Of a DNA stretch of 64,000 nt, positions 23,638-32,886 are shown piece by piece (within the stretch, counting starts at the first letter, position 1; every line of letters starts with the position of its first letter). The stretch comes from Alternaria dauci. Lineage: Eukaryota; Ascomycota; Dothideomycetes; Pleosporales; Pleosporaceae. The notes under the pieces are model-generated. The model had not been told where the DNA came from. It ran no database searches and saw nothing but the letters and a program-made list of their open reading frames with translations. Made by a program: the position numbers and the translations under genes. The stretch lies in the NCBI RefSeq assembly GCF_042100115.1, contig NC_091273.1:4030001-4094000 (forward strand), given 5' to 3'.

Positions 23638-24486
23638 ATGCACTCGACGCTTGTGCGTCTACAGAATGTCTTCGGCTTCTTTACCACGGTCGCTTTCACA
23701 GTCGCGAGCGTCATCGCACTGAGTAGCTTCGTCTCCCCACAGAACCCGAAGGCCAGCATATCGCTGCAGAATGTACAGCTAGTCATGGGGCGGCCGCACT
23801 ACTACTCGCCCAAGAGGGAGGAGTATGCGCATATCAAGTTCGACCTCGACGCTGGTATGTCTCTCACACGGATCGCAACAGTGCTACGACTATGCATTGG
23901 AATAGCAGGACTAACTCTCGGATGCACAGATCTCAGCTCGCTCTTCAACTGGAACACGAAGCAAGTCTTCGTCTACCTCAAAGCCGTCTACCCCTCGACC
24001 CGCGCCTCTGAACCGCCGTCCGAAGCCATCATCTGGGACGCCATCCTCGCGTCCAAGTCGGCGCCCTGGCACACGGGCTACTTTACCCACCCGGAGAAGA
24101 AGTCGAAGCTGCCCAAGCAATCCGCCAAGAAGCGCGCTGTGTCCAAGTCAAAGACGACGTCGCCCTACCCCATCGGTGAACTGCACCTCGAGAACAACAA
24201 GCCCAAGTACAAAATCACGGATATCACTGGCAAGCTGGGCAACAGGACGGATGTCACGTTGGAGCTAGGATGGAACGTGCAGCCATGGGTTGGCGCGTTG
24301 ACCTGGACGAACTGGAACACCATTGGCGCATGGCAGGGTCTGGAGGGAGGCAGGAGCAAGGCGTTTGTCTTCCCCGAGGTTGGTGCCAAGGCGGCGAAGC
24401 CCAAGGATCTGGAGACTGAGAAGGGCGCCGAGGGTTACAGGTTGGTGGTTGGCGAGGAGGTGCCGCTGAGGAAAGCCGTCACTTAG
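23638..24486 (+). CDS. spc3: Signal peptidase complex subunit 3 (Spc3/SPC22-23)
   Basis: Two exons: 23638-23854 and 23930-24486. The intron is 75 nt, has the branch GACTAAC and contains no stop. The product is 257 residues. One N-terminal membrane helix (about 12-32) is followed by a lumenal domain with VQLVMG, FDLDADLSSLFNWNTKQVF and YLKAVY, the hallmark of the Spc3 family. The subunit is an essential partner of the catalytic Sec11 in the endoplasmic reticulum and helps position the signal-peptide cleavage site. A Lys/Ser-rich insertion (about 137-160) separates the second half, which includes WNVQPWVGAL. Retaining the intron would insert 25 residues right before the conserved LFNWNTK motif. 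Confidence 0.92.
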   Translation: MHSTLVRLQNVFGFFTTVAFTVASVIALSSFVSPQNPKASISLQNVQLVMGRPHYYSPKREEYAHIKFDLDAGMSLTRIATVLRLCIGIAGLTLGCTDLSSLFNWNTKQVFVYLKAVYPSTRASEPPSEAIIWDAILASKSAPWHTGYFTHPEKKSKLPKQSAKKRAVSKSKTTSPYPIGELHLENNKPKYKITDITGKLGNRTDVTLELGWNVQPWVGALTWTNWNTIGAWQGLEGGRSKAFVFPEVGAKAAKPKDLETEKGAEGYRLVVGEEVPLRKAVT

Positions 24487-24959
24487 AAACGGCATTTAGG
24501 CAATATATGCCCTGAGGGGAGCATGAATCTAAAAGGGTGGTTATGTTGGTACCAATAGGGATATTTTTTCGCTGGTTTGCGTCATATTAGCTATACAGAG
24601 CAATCGCTGCATCTTCGATTACAAACAACAGAATGCTGTGGGTAGATGTATTGGTACATGCTCGGGTCAAGGCCGGACCTCCGATCTCGCCGCAAACCGC
24701 CACTTTCTCGTCGTCGGATTTCAAAGCGCGCTCCACAACCCTCAACCACCTCACACTATGCGCCATCCGCCGTATCACCAACCCCACTCCTCCTCTCGCC
24801 CATCCGAATACGCTCCAGATTAACAGCACAACTCCGCAAGGACAGTCCTTTATTCACCACTGCCATACAAAGTGCATCCCATCGACCTGCGCTGACGCAA
24901 CCCCCACCAATTCTCCCACTGCTTGCGCCAACCCACGCACGCCAAACCCCAATTCCGCG
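24487..24959. other. Intergenic region upstream of cfd1
   Basis: 473 bp. From an ATG at 24633 the cfd1 frame is open without a stop up to the chosen start at 24960; see findings. No other content seen. Confidence 0.4.
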
Positions 24960-25967
24960 ATGCCTCTCGAAAACATACGGAACATCCTTCTCGTGCTCTC
25001 CGGCAAAGGCGGAGTCGGCAAATCAAGCGTCACTACCCAACTCGCCCTCACACTATCGCTACAAGGACACTCGGTCGGTGTCCTGGATATCGACTTGACG
25101 GGCCCGAGCATACCGCGCTTCTTTGGAATCGAAAATGCAAAAGTAAGGCAGGCGCCTGGCGGCTGGATACCGGTTGATGTGCACGGTGAGCAGACATTGG
25201 CTACACATGAGAGAGTGGACGGAGAGAATGGAAGCACCACAGAGCAAAAAGAAGGAGGAGAGGCGGCTGCACATGGCCAGAAAATTGGACCGTTATCCTG
25301 CATGTCACTTGGCTTCATCTTGCCCTCGCGCTCCGATGCTGTAATCTGGCGCGGTCCCAAGAAGACAGCCATGGTTCGCCAGTTCCTCACCGACGTCCTC
25401 TGGCCACCGCTCGATTTCCTACTCATCGATACGCCGCCGGGTACCTCCGACGAACACATCTCTCTCCTCGAAACGCTTTTGAAAAACACCACGCCCTCGC
25501 CTGCTCTTAACCCGCACGTTCCTTTCCTGACCGGCGCTGTTGTCGTGACGACCCCTCAGGCGATTAGCGTCAGCGACGTGAAGAAGGAACTCAACTTTTG
25601 TAAGAAGACTGGCATCAGAGTTCTCGGCGTAGTAGAAAACATGGCCGGATTCGTCTGTCCAAACTGTTCGGAATGCACAAATGTCTTCAGCAAGGGCGGC
25701 GGGGCGGTCATGGCAGCTGAATTCGAGGTCCCGTTCTTGGGTTCTGTGCCCATTGACCCAGCGTTTGTCGAATTGGTCGAAAGTGGGACGAGGCCGGTGT
25801 ATCCCAAGGGCACGGTGTTGCAAGGCAAGGAGATGGATACTGAAGAGGTTGCGGCGTTGAAGAGCAAGGATGGCCTTTTTGTGGACAAGTATCGGGATTG
25901 TTCGTTGGCGCCGCTTTTTGACGGGTTCGTGAAGAGGTTGAAGGGGGACATTGGGAGGATTCAGTGA
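24960..25967 (+). CDS. cfd1: Cytosolic Fe-S cluster assembly scaffold ATPase Cfd1/NUBP2
   Basis: Intronless, 335 residues from ATG 24960. The deviant Walker A motif GKGGVGKSS is near residue 17, followed by [16 protein letters not shown], the [11 protein letters not shown]alker B region and the cluster-ligand motif CPNC with another Cys two residues on. These define the Mrp/NBP35 group. The absence of the N-terminal four-Cys ferredoxin motif makes it Cfd1 rather than Nbp35. Cfd1 forms a heterotetramer with Nbp35 that assembles 4Fe-4S clusters for cytosolic and nuclear proteins. A polar insertion of about 25 residues (80-105, with [13 protein letters not shown]) separates two conserved strands and looks like a fungal loop. 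Starting at 24633 would add 109 low-complexity residues and is less likely. Confidence 0.93.
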   Translation: MPLENIRNILLVLSGKGGVGKSSVTTQLALTLSLQGHSVGVLDIDLTGPSIPRFFGIENAKVRQAPGGWIPVDVHGEQTLATHERVDGENGSTTEQKEGGEAAAHGQKIGPLSCMSLGFILPSRSDAVIWRGPKKTAMVRQFLTDVLWPPLDFLLIDTPPGTSDEHISLLETLLKNTTPSPALNPHVPFLTGAVVVTTPQAISVSDVKKELNFCKKTGIRVLGVVENMAGFVCPNCSECTNVFSKGGGAVMAAEFEVPFLGSVPIDPAFVELVESGTRPVYPKGTVLQGKEMDTEEVAALKSKDGLFVDKYRDCSLAPLFDGFVKRLKGDIGRIQ

Positions 25968-26669
25968 GGAAGGGGGAGAGTTGGTTTGTAGGGATGGAGA
26001 GAATGAAGAGATGGAAGAGATAACATTCAGGATGTAGAGAGCAATAGATACCCGTCTGAATACCGCTGATCATGCAACGTCGGTCAGTCTTCGATACTAC
26101 TAGACAGTATCAGGTATGCTCACTTTCTCATAGTTTTCGCTATGCATTCTGTTGTCGTCATTCCGCCTGATGCGATTACAGCATTGCAAGGTCAACAAAA
26201 TCACACTGGTTCCGCTACAGCGAGTTTAGAGCGCAGTATCTCTCTCACCGGTATTGGCGGTCTGTCCTCATGATGATACAGGCTCCACTCGCAGTCGCAG
26301 TTATCAGTCTTGTGCTCAAGATCCCGTCTCCTGTTGGCGCCTCTGGATTTTGGCCTGCAATTCAAACGTGCGGGTATCAGTGTAGAGGTAAGAGAGCGCT
26401 TTTTTTGCGTCTTCAGGTAAAGGCGGGTGTATATAAGTACTGGTCATTGGGCACTATATAAAGCCCCTACTGCGTGCCCACAGGGAAAAAGAGTCTTACA
26501 GTCCCCCCTACTTACCACACACACACCAACTTTTGATATTTGCAAATTGGCAAAGATTCAAGATCCGGCGAGCAAGAAACTACTGCGACGCTGAGGTTGC
26601 TTTTCCGCTACGACTTTGAGTATAAACGGAGAACTGCACCTCCACGACACTGCGTCAAAACCAGACACC
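25968..26669. promoter_or_regulatory. Intergenic region with two TATA boxes
   Basis: 702 bp upstream of the 925-residue protein gene. TATA boxes TATATAAG at 26430-26437 and CTATATAAAG at 26454-26463 are only about 24 bp apart and lie some 210-240 bp before the ATG. This suggests two start clusters with a long leader. Confidence 0.5.
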
Positions 26670-29447
26670 ATGGACGTCGCGGGCGATAATACCCCACCAG
26701 ACACTCAACTTGCCGTCGGCGCTTTGCAACAGCCCTCTCCAGATCCGGTTCAAGTACATGATGAGATTCAGAAACTTGAGAATGAAGCGCATCAGGAGGA
26801 TCCGCTCATTCAAGGACCCAAGGATAGCGCGGACCAAGAGTGCGACGCCAACGAAAACGGAATACTGAAAAATCAATACTCTGTTATCGCGGCTAAAGCA
26901 GACAAAGCCTCAATTCCTGGAGAAGAGTCTAGTATAGGGCAGAAAGAGCAGCTCGTGGTCAAGCTCAAGTACAAGACCAACACCAAGAACACTACCACAT
27001 CCTCTTCGCCAGTCCACCCGAGGTCCGCTGATGGCACTTCTACTGGCTTGAAGCTTGACGCAACTTCGAGAGTCATTCCCAGCCCTTCCAGCGGAAGCCC
27101 TGTCGTCAAGCAACATGCTCGAGAGCGTCAACACATTGCATCCCCGAATTCGGAGGCGATCGGCCCGCAGATCGAGATCGAGAAGAGTGGCGATGATGGA
27201 GCTTTGGCTCTAGAGCCTCTGAATGAGCCCACAGAAGAGTTGGGCCAGGTCAGTATCATCAAGCATGAGCCTGATCACGCCGTGCGTCAAGAGGTCGATC
27301 ATCTTGCCCAAGGTATCGTTAGGGATCAGATGGGTGTTGCTGCTCGTGTTGGTGACCAAGCTATGCGCGTTCCGGGCAACGACGACATCGTCAACAAGCC
27401 TCTGGATATCGCTGGCGCCCGGGCCGCTGCCCTTCAACCTGGAAAGCTGCAAGAGTCTATGACTATTGACGAGCGTTGTGTTGATGACGTGGGCGGTGGC
27501 CATGAGCAGAGCGAGAGCGCATTACCAGAGGCTGCTCGTGATGACAACACGGCATTGGATGACGGCGACAACATGCCTGATGAGATCGATTTGAATGAGT
27601 GGTCATCAGGCGTGGTCAACAAAGATCACAAGAACCAGCCGACTGTCGACTATCTACTTGCATCATCAGGCTTCACATTTGATCAAATGAACGTACAGCG
27701 ACAAGACCAGGTTGAGCAATTCCCGCAGATATCCAATACTGGTCGATCTGAGCTCGGCGCCCAGGATATATGGAGTCAGCCTCAACCTGACTTTTCGGAT
27801 CCGATTCACTTCACCAACAAGTCATCTTCACCTCATTACAAGAACTCACCCATCTCGACTCACGCCATCACCTGGAAAGGTTTCTCACAGCCTCAAGCAC
27901 CGCAACCGCGTCATGTCTCGCAACAGCCTTCCGGTCAATACAACCAGCCCAATTTCGGTCCTGACTTTGATCGCCGGCAACAGCTTCAGGCACAGATCGA
28001 GGAGCGAAAGCAGCAGCTAGAGGACTTGAGGAAACAGAACGAAGAGCGGTCGCAACAGTCACCTTATGGTTTCGGCTATCCCCGGAGGCAATCGACCGTA
28101 CCCCCATCGTTTGTCACAGGGCCTCTGACCTATCCCCGCGCACCTCAGTTCAGCAACCAGCAGGTTGAAAACGGACTCAATAGCACAGGGTTTCAGTATT
28201 CGACTCTACCCACAATCACCTACAGTCAAGTGCCACCAAACATGTCTTTTAGCATCAATCCAGCATCATTATACAAGAGTACAGCAAAAGCTTCAGCGCC
28301 TCCTGATTTTAACAGCTGGATGCTAGGACAGCATGTCTCTCAGGGCCCCCAAAATATGAGGACGAAGATGTCGGATGATAACAACTGTGGCGACGAAGGC
28401 GATGCTTCCGATGACGATGAGCCTCTTCGGAGCCGAGTGAAGCGTCACCCATCAGTCACTAGCAGTCGTGATTCTGTCATCGGTGCATCACATCTACCTA
28501 TAGCATCCAATGGCGCTGCTCAGCATTCACAACAAGACGATGATTCTAGTGTTGAGTTCATCGCAAGCGTATCCAAGCCAAATGGTGCTACACCCAAGGC
28601 CAGCAAGGACCAAGTACGCAAGTCCCAACCCATTTCCCAACCGATACCATCCTCCTCCGCTCCTCCCAACAACGCCTCCCCTTCCTCGGAAAACGCCGAA
28701 GAAATCGACTGGACCCTTCCCCAATACGAAGTCCAGCGCCAGCCCCTCGCAAAAGGCGAAGACATTCCCAGCGCCAAAGTCTCCCTACCCGGCCTCGTCC
28801 GCGAAGAAATCCTCCTCTCGCCAGACCACGCCGACGACGAAGTCCATCTCCTAATGAACGTCTTCATCCCGAACCAACGCGCGCTTCCAAACCCAGACCC
28901 GGAACCTGCCATTGCCCTCCTCAACTTCCACACCATTGCCGTCATGGTAATAGAAGCATACGTGCAATACGAGATCGGCGACGAGTTTGGCACGGGACGC
29001 GGACATTTTCACACAGAGCATAACCGCAGCGACGCGGACTACGAGCGTATGCGTGACGCGGTCGATGCGGATACCAACGAGATCTTCTTTGCGGTCGTGG
29101 ATCGGTATAGAGCTGGATTGGAGAGCAAGAAGAAAGCACTGCAGCTCATCAGGGGCACGCAGGAATTCTGTGACTTGGCGTTGGATTTGATCTTTTACAT
29201 CAAGGATCATGGATTGTTCAGGCCGGAACCGGAAGTCAAGGCTGCCAGGGCGGATAAGGGTGTTAAGAGGGGGCCGAGGGGCGGGGCAAAGGCTGAAGAG
29301 GCAAAGGGCAAGGGGACTAAGAGGGGTACGACGGCGAAGCCTAATGAGATGCAGTCGAGGAAGAAGGCGAAGACTGCACCGATGGAGGCCAAAAAGAAGA
29401 AGAGGTCTAAGCCAAACACTCCGGGGATTACGGTCCTGAAAAGGTAA
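26670..29447 (+). CDS. Unrecognised 925-aa nuclear-looking protein
   Basis: A single exon with ATG at 26670 (MDVAGDNTPP); the frame opens slightly earlier without an ATG. Residues 1-410 are acidic and disordered. A predicted coiled coil lies around 440-475 (QQLQAQIEERKQQLEDLRKQ), then another disordered Ser/Asp-rich region with SDDDEPLRSR. A folded helical domain occupies about 720-860: VREEILLSPDHADDE, FHTIAVMVIEAYVQYE and ALQLIRGTQEF. The tail is very basic (KKAKTAP, KKKKRSKPN), consistent with nuclear localisation and nucleic-acid binding. The helical domain with a YVQYEIGDEF patch resembles nothing I can name. A chromatin or transcription role is inference from composition. Confidence 0.7.
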   Translation: MDVAGDNTPPDTQLAVGALQQPSPDPVQVHDEIQKLENEAHQEDPLIQGPKDSADQECDANENGILKNQYSVIAAKADKASIPGEESSIGQKEQLVVKLKYKTNTKNTTTSSSPVHPRSADGTSTGLKLDATSRVIPSPSSGSPVVKQHARERQHIASPNSEAIGPQIEIEKSGDDGALALEPLNEPTEELGQVSIIKHEPDHAVRQEVDHLAQGIVRDQMGVAARVGDQAMRVPGNDDIVNKPLDIAGARAAALQPGKLQESMTIDERCVDDVGGGHEQSESALPEAARDDNTALDDGDNMPDEIDLNEWSSGVVNKDHKNQPTVDYLLASSGFTFDQMNVQRQDQVEQFPQISNTGRSELGAQDIWSQPQPDFSDPIHFTNKSSSPHYKNSPISTHAITWKGFSQPQAPQPRHVSQQPSGQYNQPNFGPDFDRRQQLQAQIEERKQQLEDLRKQNEERSQQSPYGFGYPRRQSTVPPSFVTGPLTYPRAPQFSNQQVENGLNSTGFQYSTLPTITYSQVPPNMSFSINPASLYKSTAKASAPPDFNSWMLGQHVSQGPQNMRTKMSDDNNCGDEGDASDDDEPLRSRVKRHPSVTSSRDSVIGASHLPIASNGAAQHSQQDDDSSVEFIASVSKPNGATPKASKDQVRKSQPISQPIPSSSAPPNNASPSSENAEEIDWTLPQYEVQRQPLAKGEDIPSAKVSLPGLVREEILLSPDHADDEVHLLMNVFIPNQRALPNPDPEPAIALLNFHTIAVMVIEAYVQYEIGDEFGTGRGHFHTEHNRSDADYERMRDAVDADTNEIFFAVVDRYRAGLESKKKALQLIRGTQEFCDLALDLIFYIKDHGLFRPEPEVKAARADKGVKRGPRGGAKAEEAKGKGTKRGTTAKPNEMQSRKKAKTAPMEAKKKKRSKPNTPGITVLKR

Positions 29448-29850
29448 AGAGCTGGGTTGGGAGTGGCGAGTGGTGAGCGATGAGTTGAGTCTTTTCTGCT
29501 TGCGGTGAGTTGATCTAGGGATATATGACTTGCTATCGGTTTGATTGGAGCTAGCCGTGTGTAAGATAGAAGGTGGTGGGCTGAGGCCTATTCTTCCCAT
29601 GGGCGTTGGGCAATTTGACATATTCCTCGACCAGTACGCTACCAGGGATACAATGCTCAGACTCAAGAGTACCTTCTGTTAAACATGCAAAAGTGGTTGA
29701 TTTGCGTTGTGCTTCAGGCGAGACATACGAGATAACACTCTGTCTCCATACATAATCATGCGTCAATCCTTCATTTCCTGCACCGTATCGGTTTCGGTCT
29801 TCCCGCATGATTCATCTGTGCTTGGTGTTCGAAGGCGGTAATCCGGTATG
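29448..29850. other. Convergent intergenic region
   Basis: 403 bp between a plus-strand gene end and a minus-strand gene end; presumed 3' untranslated sequence. Nothing else seen. Confidence 0.35.
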
Positions 29851-30647
29851 CTAGCAATCAACGTACCCCGTAATAAGATCGATCCAAATCCCATGAACAG
29901 TGTCCGAGCTGTCGTCTACATTGGTCGTTAACGACCACTGGTATCTTGCATCCACCTCCTCTTGCTCCCTGTATAGCCTCCATTGTTCCGATGTTACCTC
30001 ACACAGAATCCAAAAGTCCCTATTGGAGTAACGAGACATACTGGTACCCCGATGGAAATAGACCCGCTGTGCTTGGGGGTTGGATCTGAAGATGGACATC
30101 AGTAGCCGAAATACGGCCCAGTATGCAGTGAAGCGACCATGGATGCCAGATGTCGGCACACTTGCATCGACGGAGATTTTGAAAGTGAGACGTTTGAGAT
30201 TGAGAAAAGCGAGCGGGGTGTGTATGCTGGGACCGTTCCTGTTAATTCCCCATTCATTCAGGGCGTCGGTTGTGAAAGGATGTCCTGAAAGGACGACGAC
30301 AATTTTTCCAGGGTCGATGATGGGTTCTACCTTCATGCGGAAGCTTGTTGAAGCAACCACCTCGCTTCATAAGCGCGATAGTACTTGTCGGCCGCCTTTT
30401 GGATTTCCTTTTGTGCTTCTTTCCGAATCTGCTTGCAGGTGCGTAGCAAGCAGTCATATGCTGGACTGTTGGAGGGAAAGATATACTGATCTTCGGGTGT
30501 GAAGTATGCATAGATCATGAAACGCAGTTCTGCCGGAAGGTCCAGGAAAGCGAGTTTGTCTAGATCAATGACAATAGCAGCTTTGGTGGAGTTGCCCTCC
30601 AACTTTGCCATGTGACCATCACGCCCTGTGGAAGATGGAGAAGACAT
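29851..30647 (-). CDS. F-box-like (2EXR-type) protein, possibly frameshifted
   Basis: The first segment from ATG 30647 contains LAFLDLPAELRFMIYAYF, then a CLLRTCKQIRKEA helix. This is the pattern of fungal F-box-like 2EXR domains, which resemble substrate adaptors of SCF ubiquitin ligases. That frame stops at 30333, while a second frame from about 30360 to 29851 continues with a similar-looking C-terminal half (LNLKRLTFKISVDASV). A very short intron at 30384-30344 (41 nt, GTACTA to AACAAG) would join them in frame to 251 residues. Otherwise the gene is broken by a frameshift. I favour the intron slightly, although its branch point is weak. The partner or target is not readable. Confidence 0.55.
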
Positions 30648-31117
30648 CTCTTGGGAACCTTAGATACTGGTTTGGGGTTACGGTGGCTGAGTGGAGGTGA
30701 TGGGACGAGTGTAGAGTGTGGCCGCGACCATGTCTTGGCTCGGGGTTGGTGTGGTGTCTTCCGGTATAGCCATTGTCAGCGTCAGTCTTGAGTGAGCGGT
30801 TGAGTAGATGCAGCGGGGAGAAATATGGTTACTGACTTTAGTCGAGTTGATATCGTCTCAGCATGAAGGTCCGTGGTGAGCAGCAAAGAACCGAGAGAAA
30901 GCAATCGCAAGCTAGCACTGACCCTGAGAACCCGCATTGGTCTTACGAAGTAGAAAAAATAGTTGCCTAAATCAAGAGGGATACAGAAGCGACGTTTAAG
31001 AAAGACCTTACGATCGAGGCTCACAATATCAGGTCAAACCATTCGCAGTAAATTGTAACATATTCTTATTTCGTAATTTCATTATACTAACATTCCATCC
31101 GCTCATATCAAAACCCA
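30648..31117. other. Intergenic region between two minus-strand genes
   Basis: 470 bp, AT-rich near 31000-31100. An 80-codon minus-strand frame (30782-31024) has no recognisable content. Presumed promoter of the F-box-like gene. Confidence 0.35.
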
Positions 31118-32074
31118 CTACTTCTTAGCAACACCGTGGTAGTTATCAATAGGAGCAACCTCCTTGACGCTCTCCCAAATCTCATCAATAGCCTTGACCG
31201 CCTCATCGCTAAGTTTACCCGCCTTCAAGCTCTTAGCCGTCTGTTCCGCCTGGCTAAGCTTGCTCGCACCGAAAATAATACCATCCTCATCTCCCTGCAG
31301 CGCACTGTGATATGCGACCCAACGGTATGCCAGCTCCGCCTTGGGAACATTCTCCTTCTCCGCAATCTCGTTCCACTTGAGAAGCGCCTTGCGCATAGTC
31401 TCGTTGTCGTAAAGCTTTCCGTAAATATTGCCCAGAACCCGGTCGTTGAAGCGTCCCGCGCCTGCGTCCAGATCTGCGGCGGTCTTTACGAGGAAACTGC
31501 CAGCGAGCGGGGAGTAGGCGTAGAAGTGGATGCCGAGCTTGCGCAGGGTGGGGAAGAGCTGGGTCTCCAGGTGGCGGGCAACGGGGTTGTAGTTACCCTG
31601 GTAGACTTGGGGCAGAGGGTAGCCCTTGGCCTTGGCAATGTCGTAGACTTGCTGTACTTGCTCGGCTGAGAAGTTGCTGAGACCGAAACGGCGGAAGATG
31701 CCCTTCTTGTATGCTTCGTTGATACCGGCTAGGGTCTCCTCAAAGGGGACGGTTGGGTCCGGTGCATGGATGTAGAAGATGTCGAATTGGTCGATTTTGG
31801 TGGTCTCGAGAGAGTCCTGGGTGTCCTTGATCACATTTTCCTTTGAGACTCCGCCAGGTGGGCCAAAGCCGCCCGGAAGCTTGTTGTCGATGGTGAATTC
31901 TTTGCGCTTCTCTAGCTGGCTAATGACGGCCTCTGATCCGGAGTAGGCACGAGCAGTGTCAATGTTCTTGACGCCATTGGCGAGCAGCACATCGGCGAGT
32001 TTGGCGCTTTCTTCTGGTGTGTTGAAGTAGCCAAAGGTTGCGAGCGAAGCTCCGCCGAAAATTGACTTGACCAT
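31118..32074 (-). CDS. Aldo/keto reductase, AKR7 (aldehyde reductase)-like
   Basis: Intronless, 318 residues with ATG at 32074. AKR fold markers in order: NIDTARAYSGSE with the catalytic Asp and Tyr, DNKLPGGF with the catalytic Lys, IHAPDPTVPFEETL with the His, FGLSNFSAEQV, YNPVAR, AYSPLAGSFL and the C-terminal nucleotide-binding FGASKLSQAEQT. The layout matches the AKR7 group, whose members reduce succinic semialdehyde and various reactive aldehydes with NADPH in the cytosol. The true substrate here is unknown. A TATA box (TATATA, reverse strand) is at about 32280-32287, roughly 205 bp upstream of the ATG. No secondary-metabolite genes adjoin it, so a detoxification role is more likely than a pathway role. 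Confidence 0.88.
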   Translation of the reverse strand: MVKSIFGGASLATFGYFNTPEESAKLADVLLANGVKNIDTARAYSGSEAVISQLEKRKEFTIDNKLPGGFGPPGGVSKENVIKDTQDSLETTKIDQFDIFYIHAPDPTVPFEETLAGINEAYKKGIFRRFGLSNFSAEQVQQVYDIAKAKGYPLPQVYQGNYNPVARHLETQLFPTLRKLGIHFYAYSPLAGSFLVKTAADLDAGAGRFNDRVLGNIYGKLYDNETMRKALLKWNEIAEKENVPKAELAYRWVAYHSALQGDEDGIIFGASKLSQAEQTAKSLKAGKLSDEAVKAIDEIWESVKEVAPIDNYHGVAKK

Positions 32075-32886
32075 GGTGAAGTTTGGCAGTTTTCGATGTG
32101 AAAAGCGTATTGTGAGGGTTTATGGGAGATTTGAAGGCGTCGTAGGCTTTGGTTTTGTTATGGTTCTGATAGCGGGGACAGCACACGCTATGATGTTGCT
32201 GTTCCTGCTCGATAATGTAGTGGAAAAAGTTGCGGTCCGATTGCTGGTGATGGTTTCCCAACGGCGACCCTTCTTCTACTTATATACATGCTTGAACAAG
32301 CATTGCCCTAATTAATGCCCCGCTCTCGCACCCTTCGGAGCGGACCAACCTTCGCATTACAAATGCTTCCCAAGACTAATCGTCCATTGATGCCCACAAT
32401 ACAAGGGGCAACCACGACAAAGGCAGGCCCACTTATACCCGCTTAACCCCTCCTCCGCAGACATTGCGCCATCTATTGCCAATCTTGGAAGATCGTTTGC
32501 TCATGCGCATACGACGATGCCATCAACGCCGATTACGTATTGTTCATTCACTTCACACACATCGGAGACGAATAAGAGACATGACCATACGAGGCGGATG
32601 CGAAAAAGCGAGCCTCTTGAATACGTGACAGCGATGTTAAAGGCCCTACTATGGTAGGCGCGTAGATTAAACTAAGTCCTTTCTGGACTAGCGCGTTTCC
32701 GGGCGACGGTCGAAAAAGCCCAGAACGGCGGACGATTAGTGAACGTGACTGCAAGCTGGCCTTTCGTGATGCTCAAAGCAGTGGAACACTGCAGAATCTT
32801 TCAGAAAGTGTGGTCGTCTTATCTTATCCAAACTAGACAATGCGATGCAATGCGATACCCAACCAGATTCATACACTCTGCAAGCA
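32075..32886. promoter_or_regulatory. Intergenic region with TATA box for the aldo/keto reductase
   Basis: 812 bp between two minus-strand genes. TATATA near 32280-32287 on the minus strand. The remainder to 32886 has no coding potential that I recognise. Confidence 0.4.
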
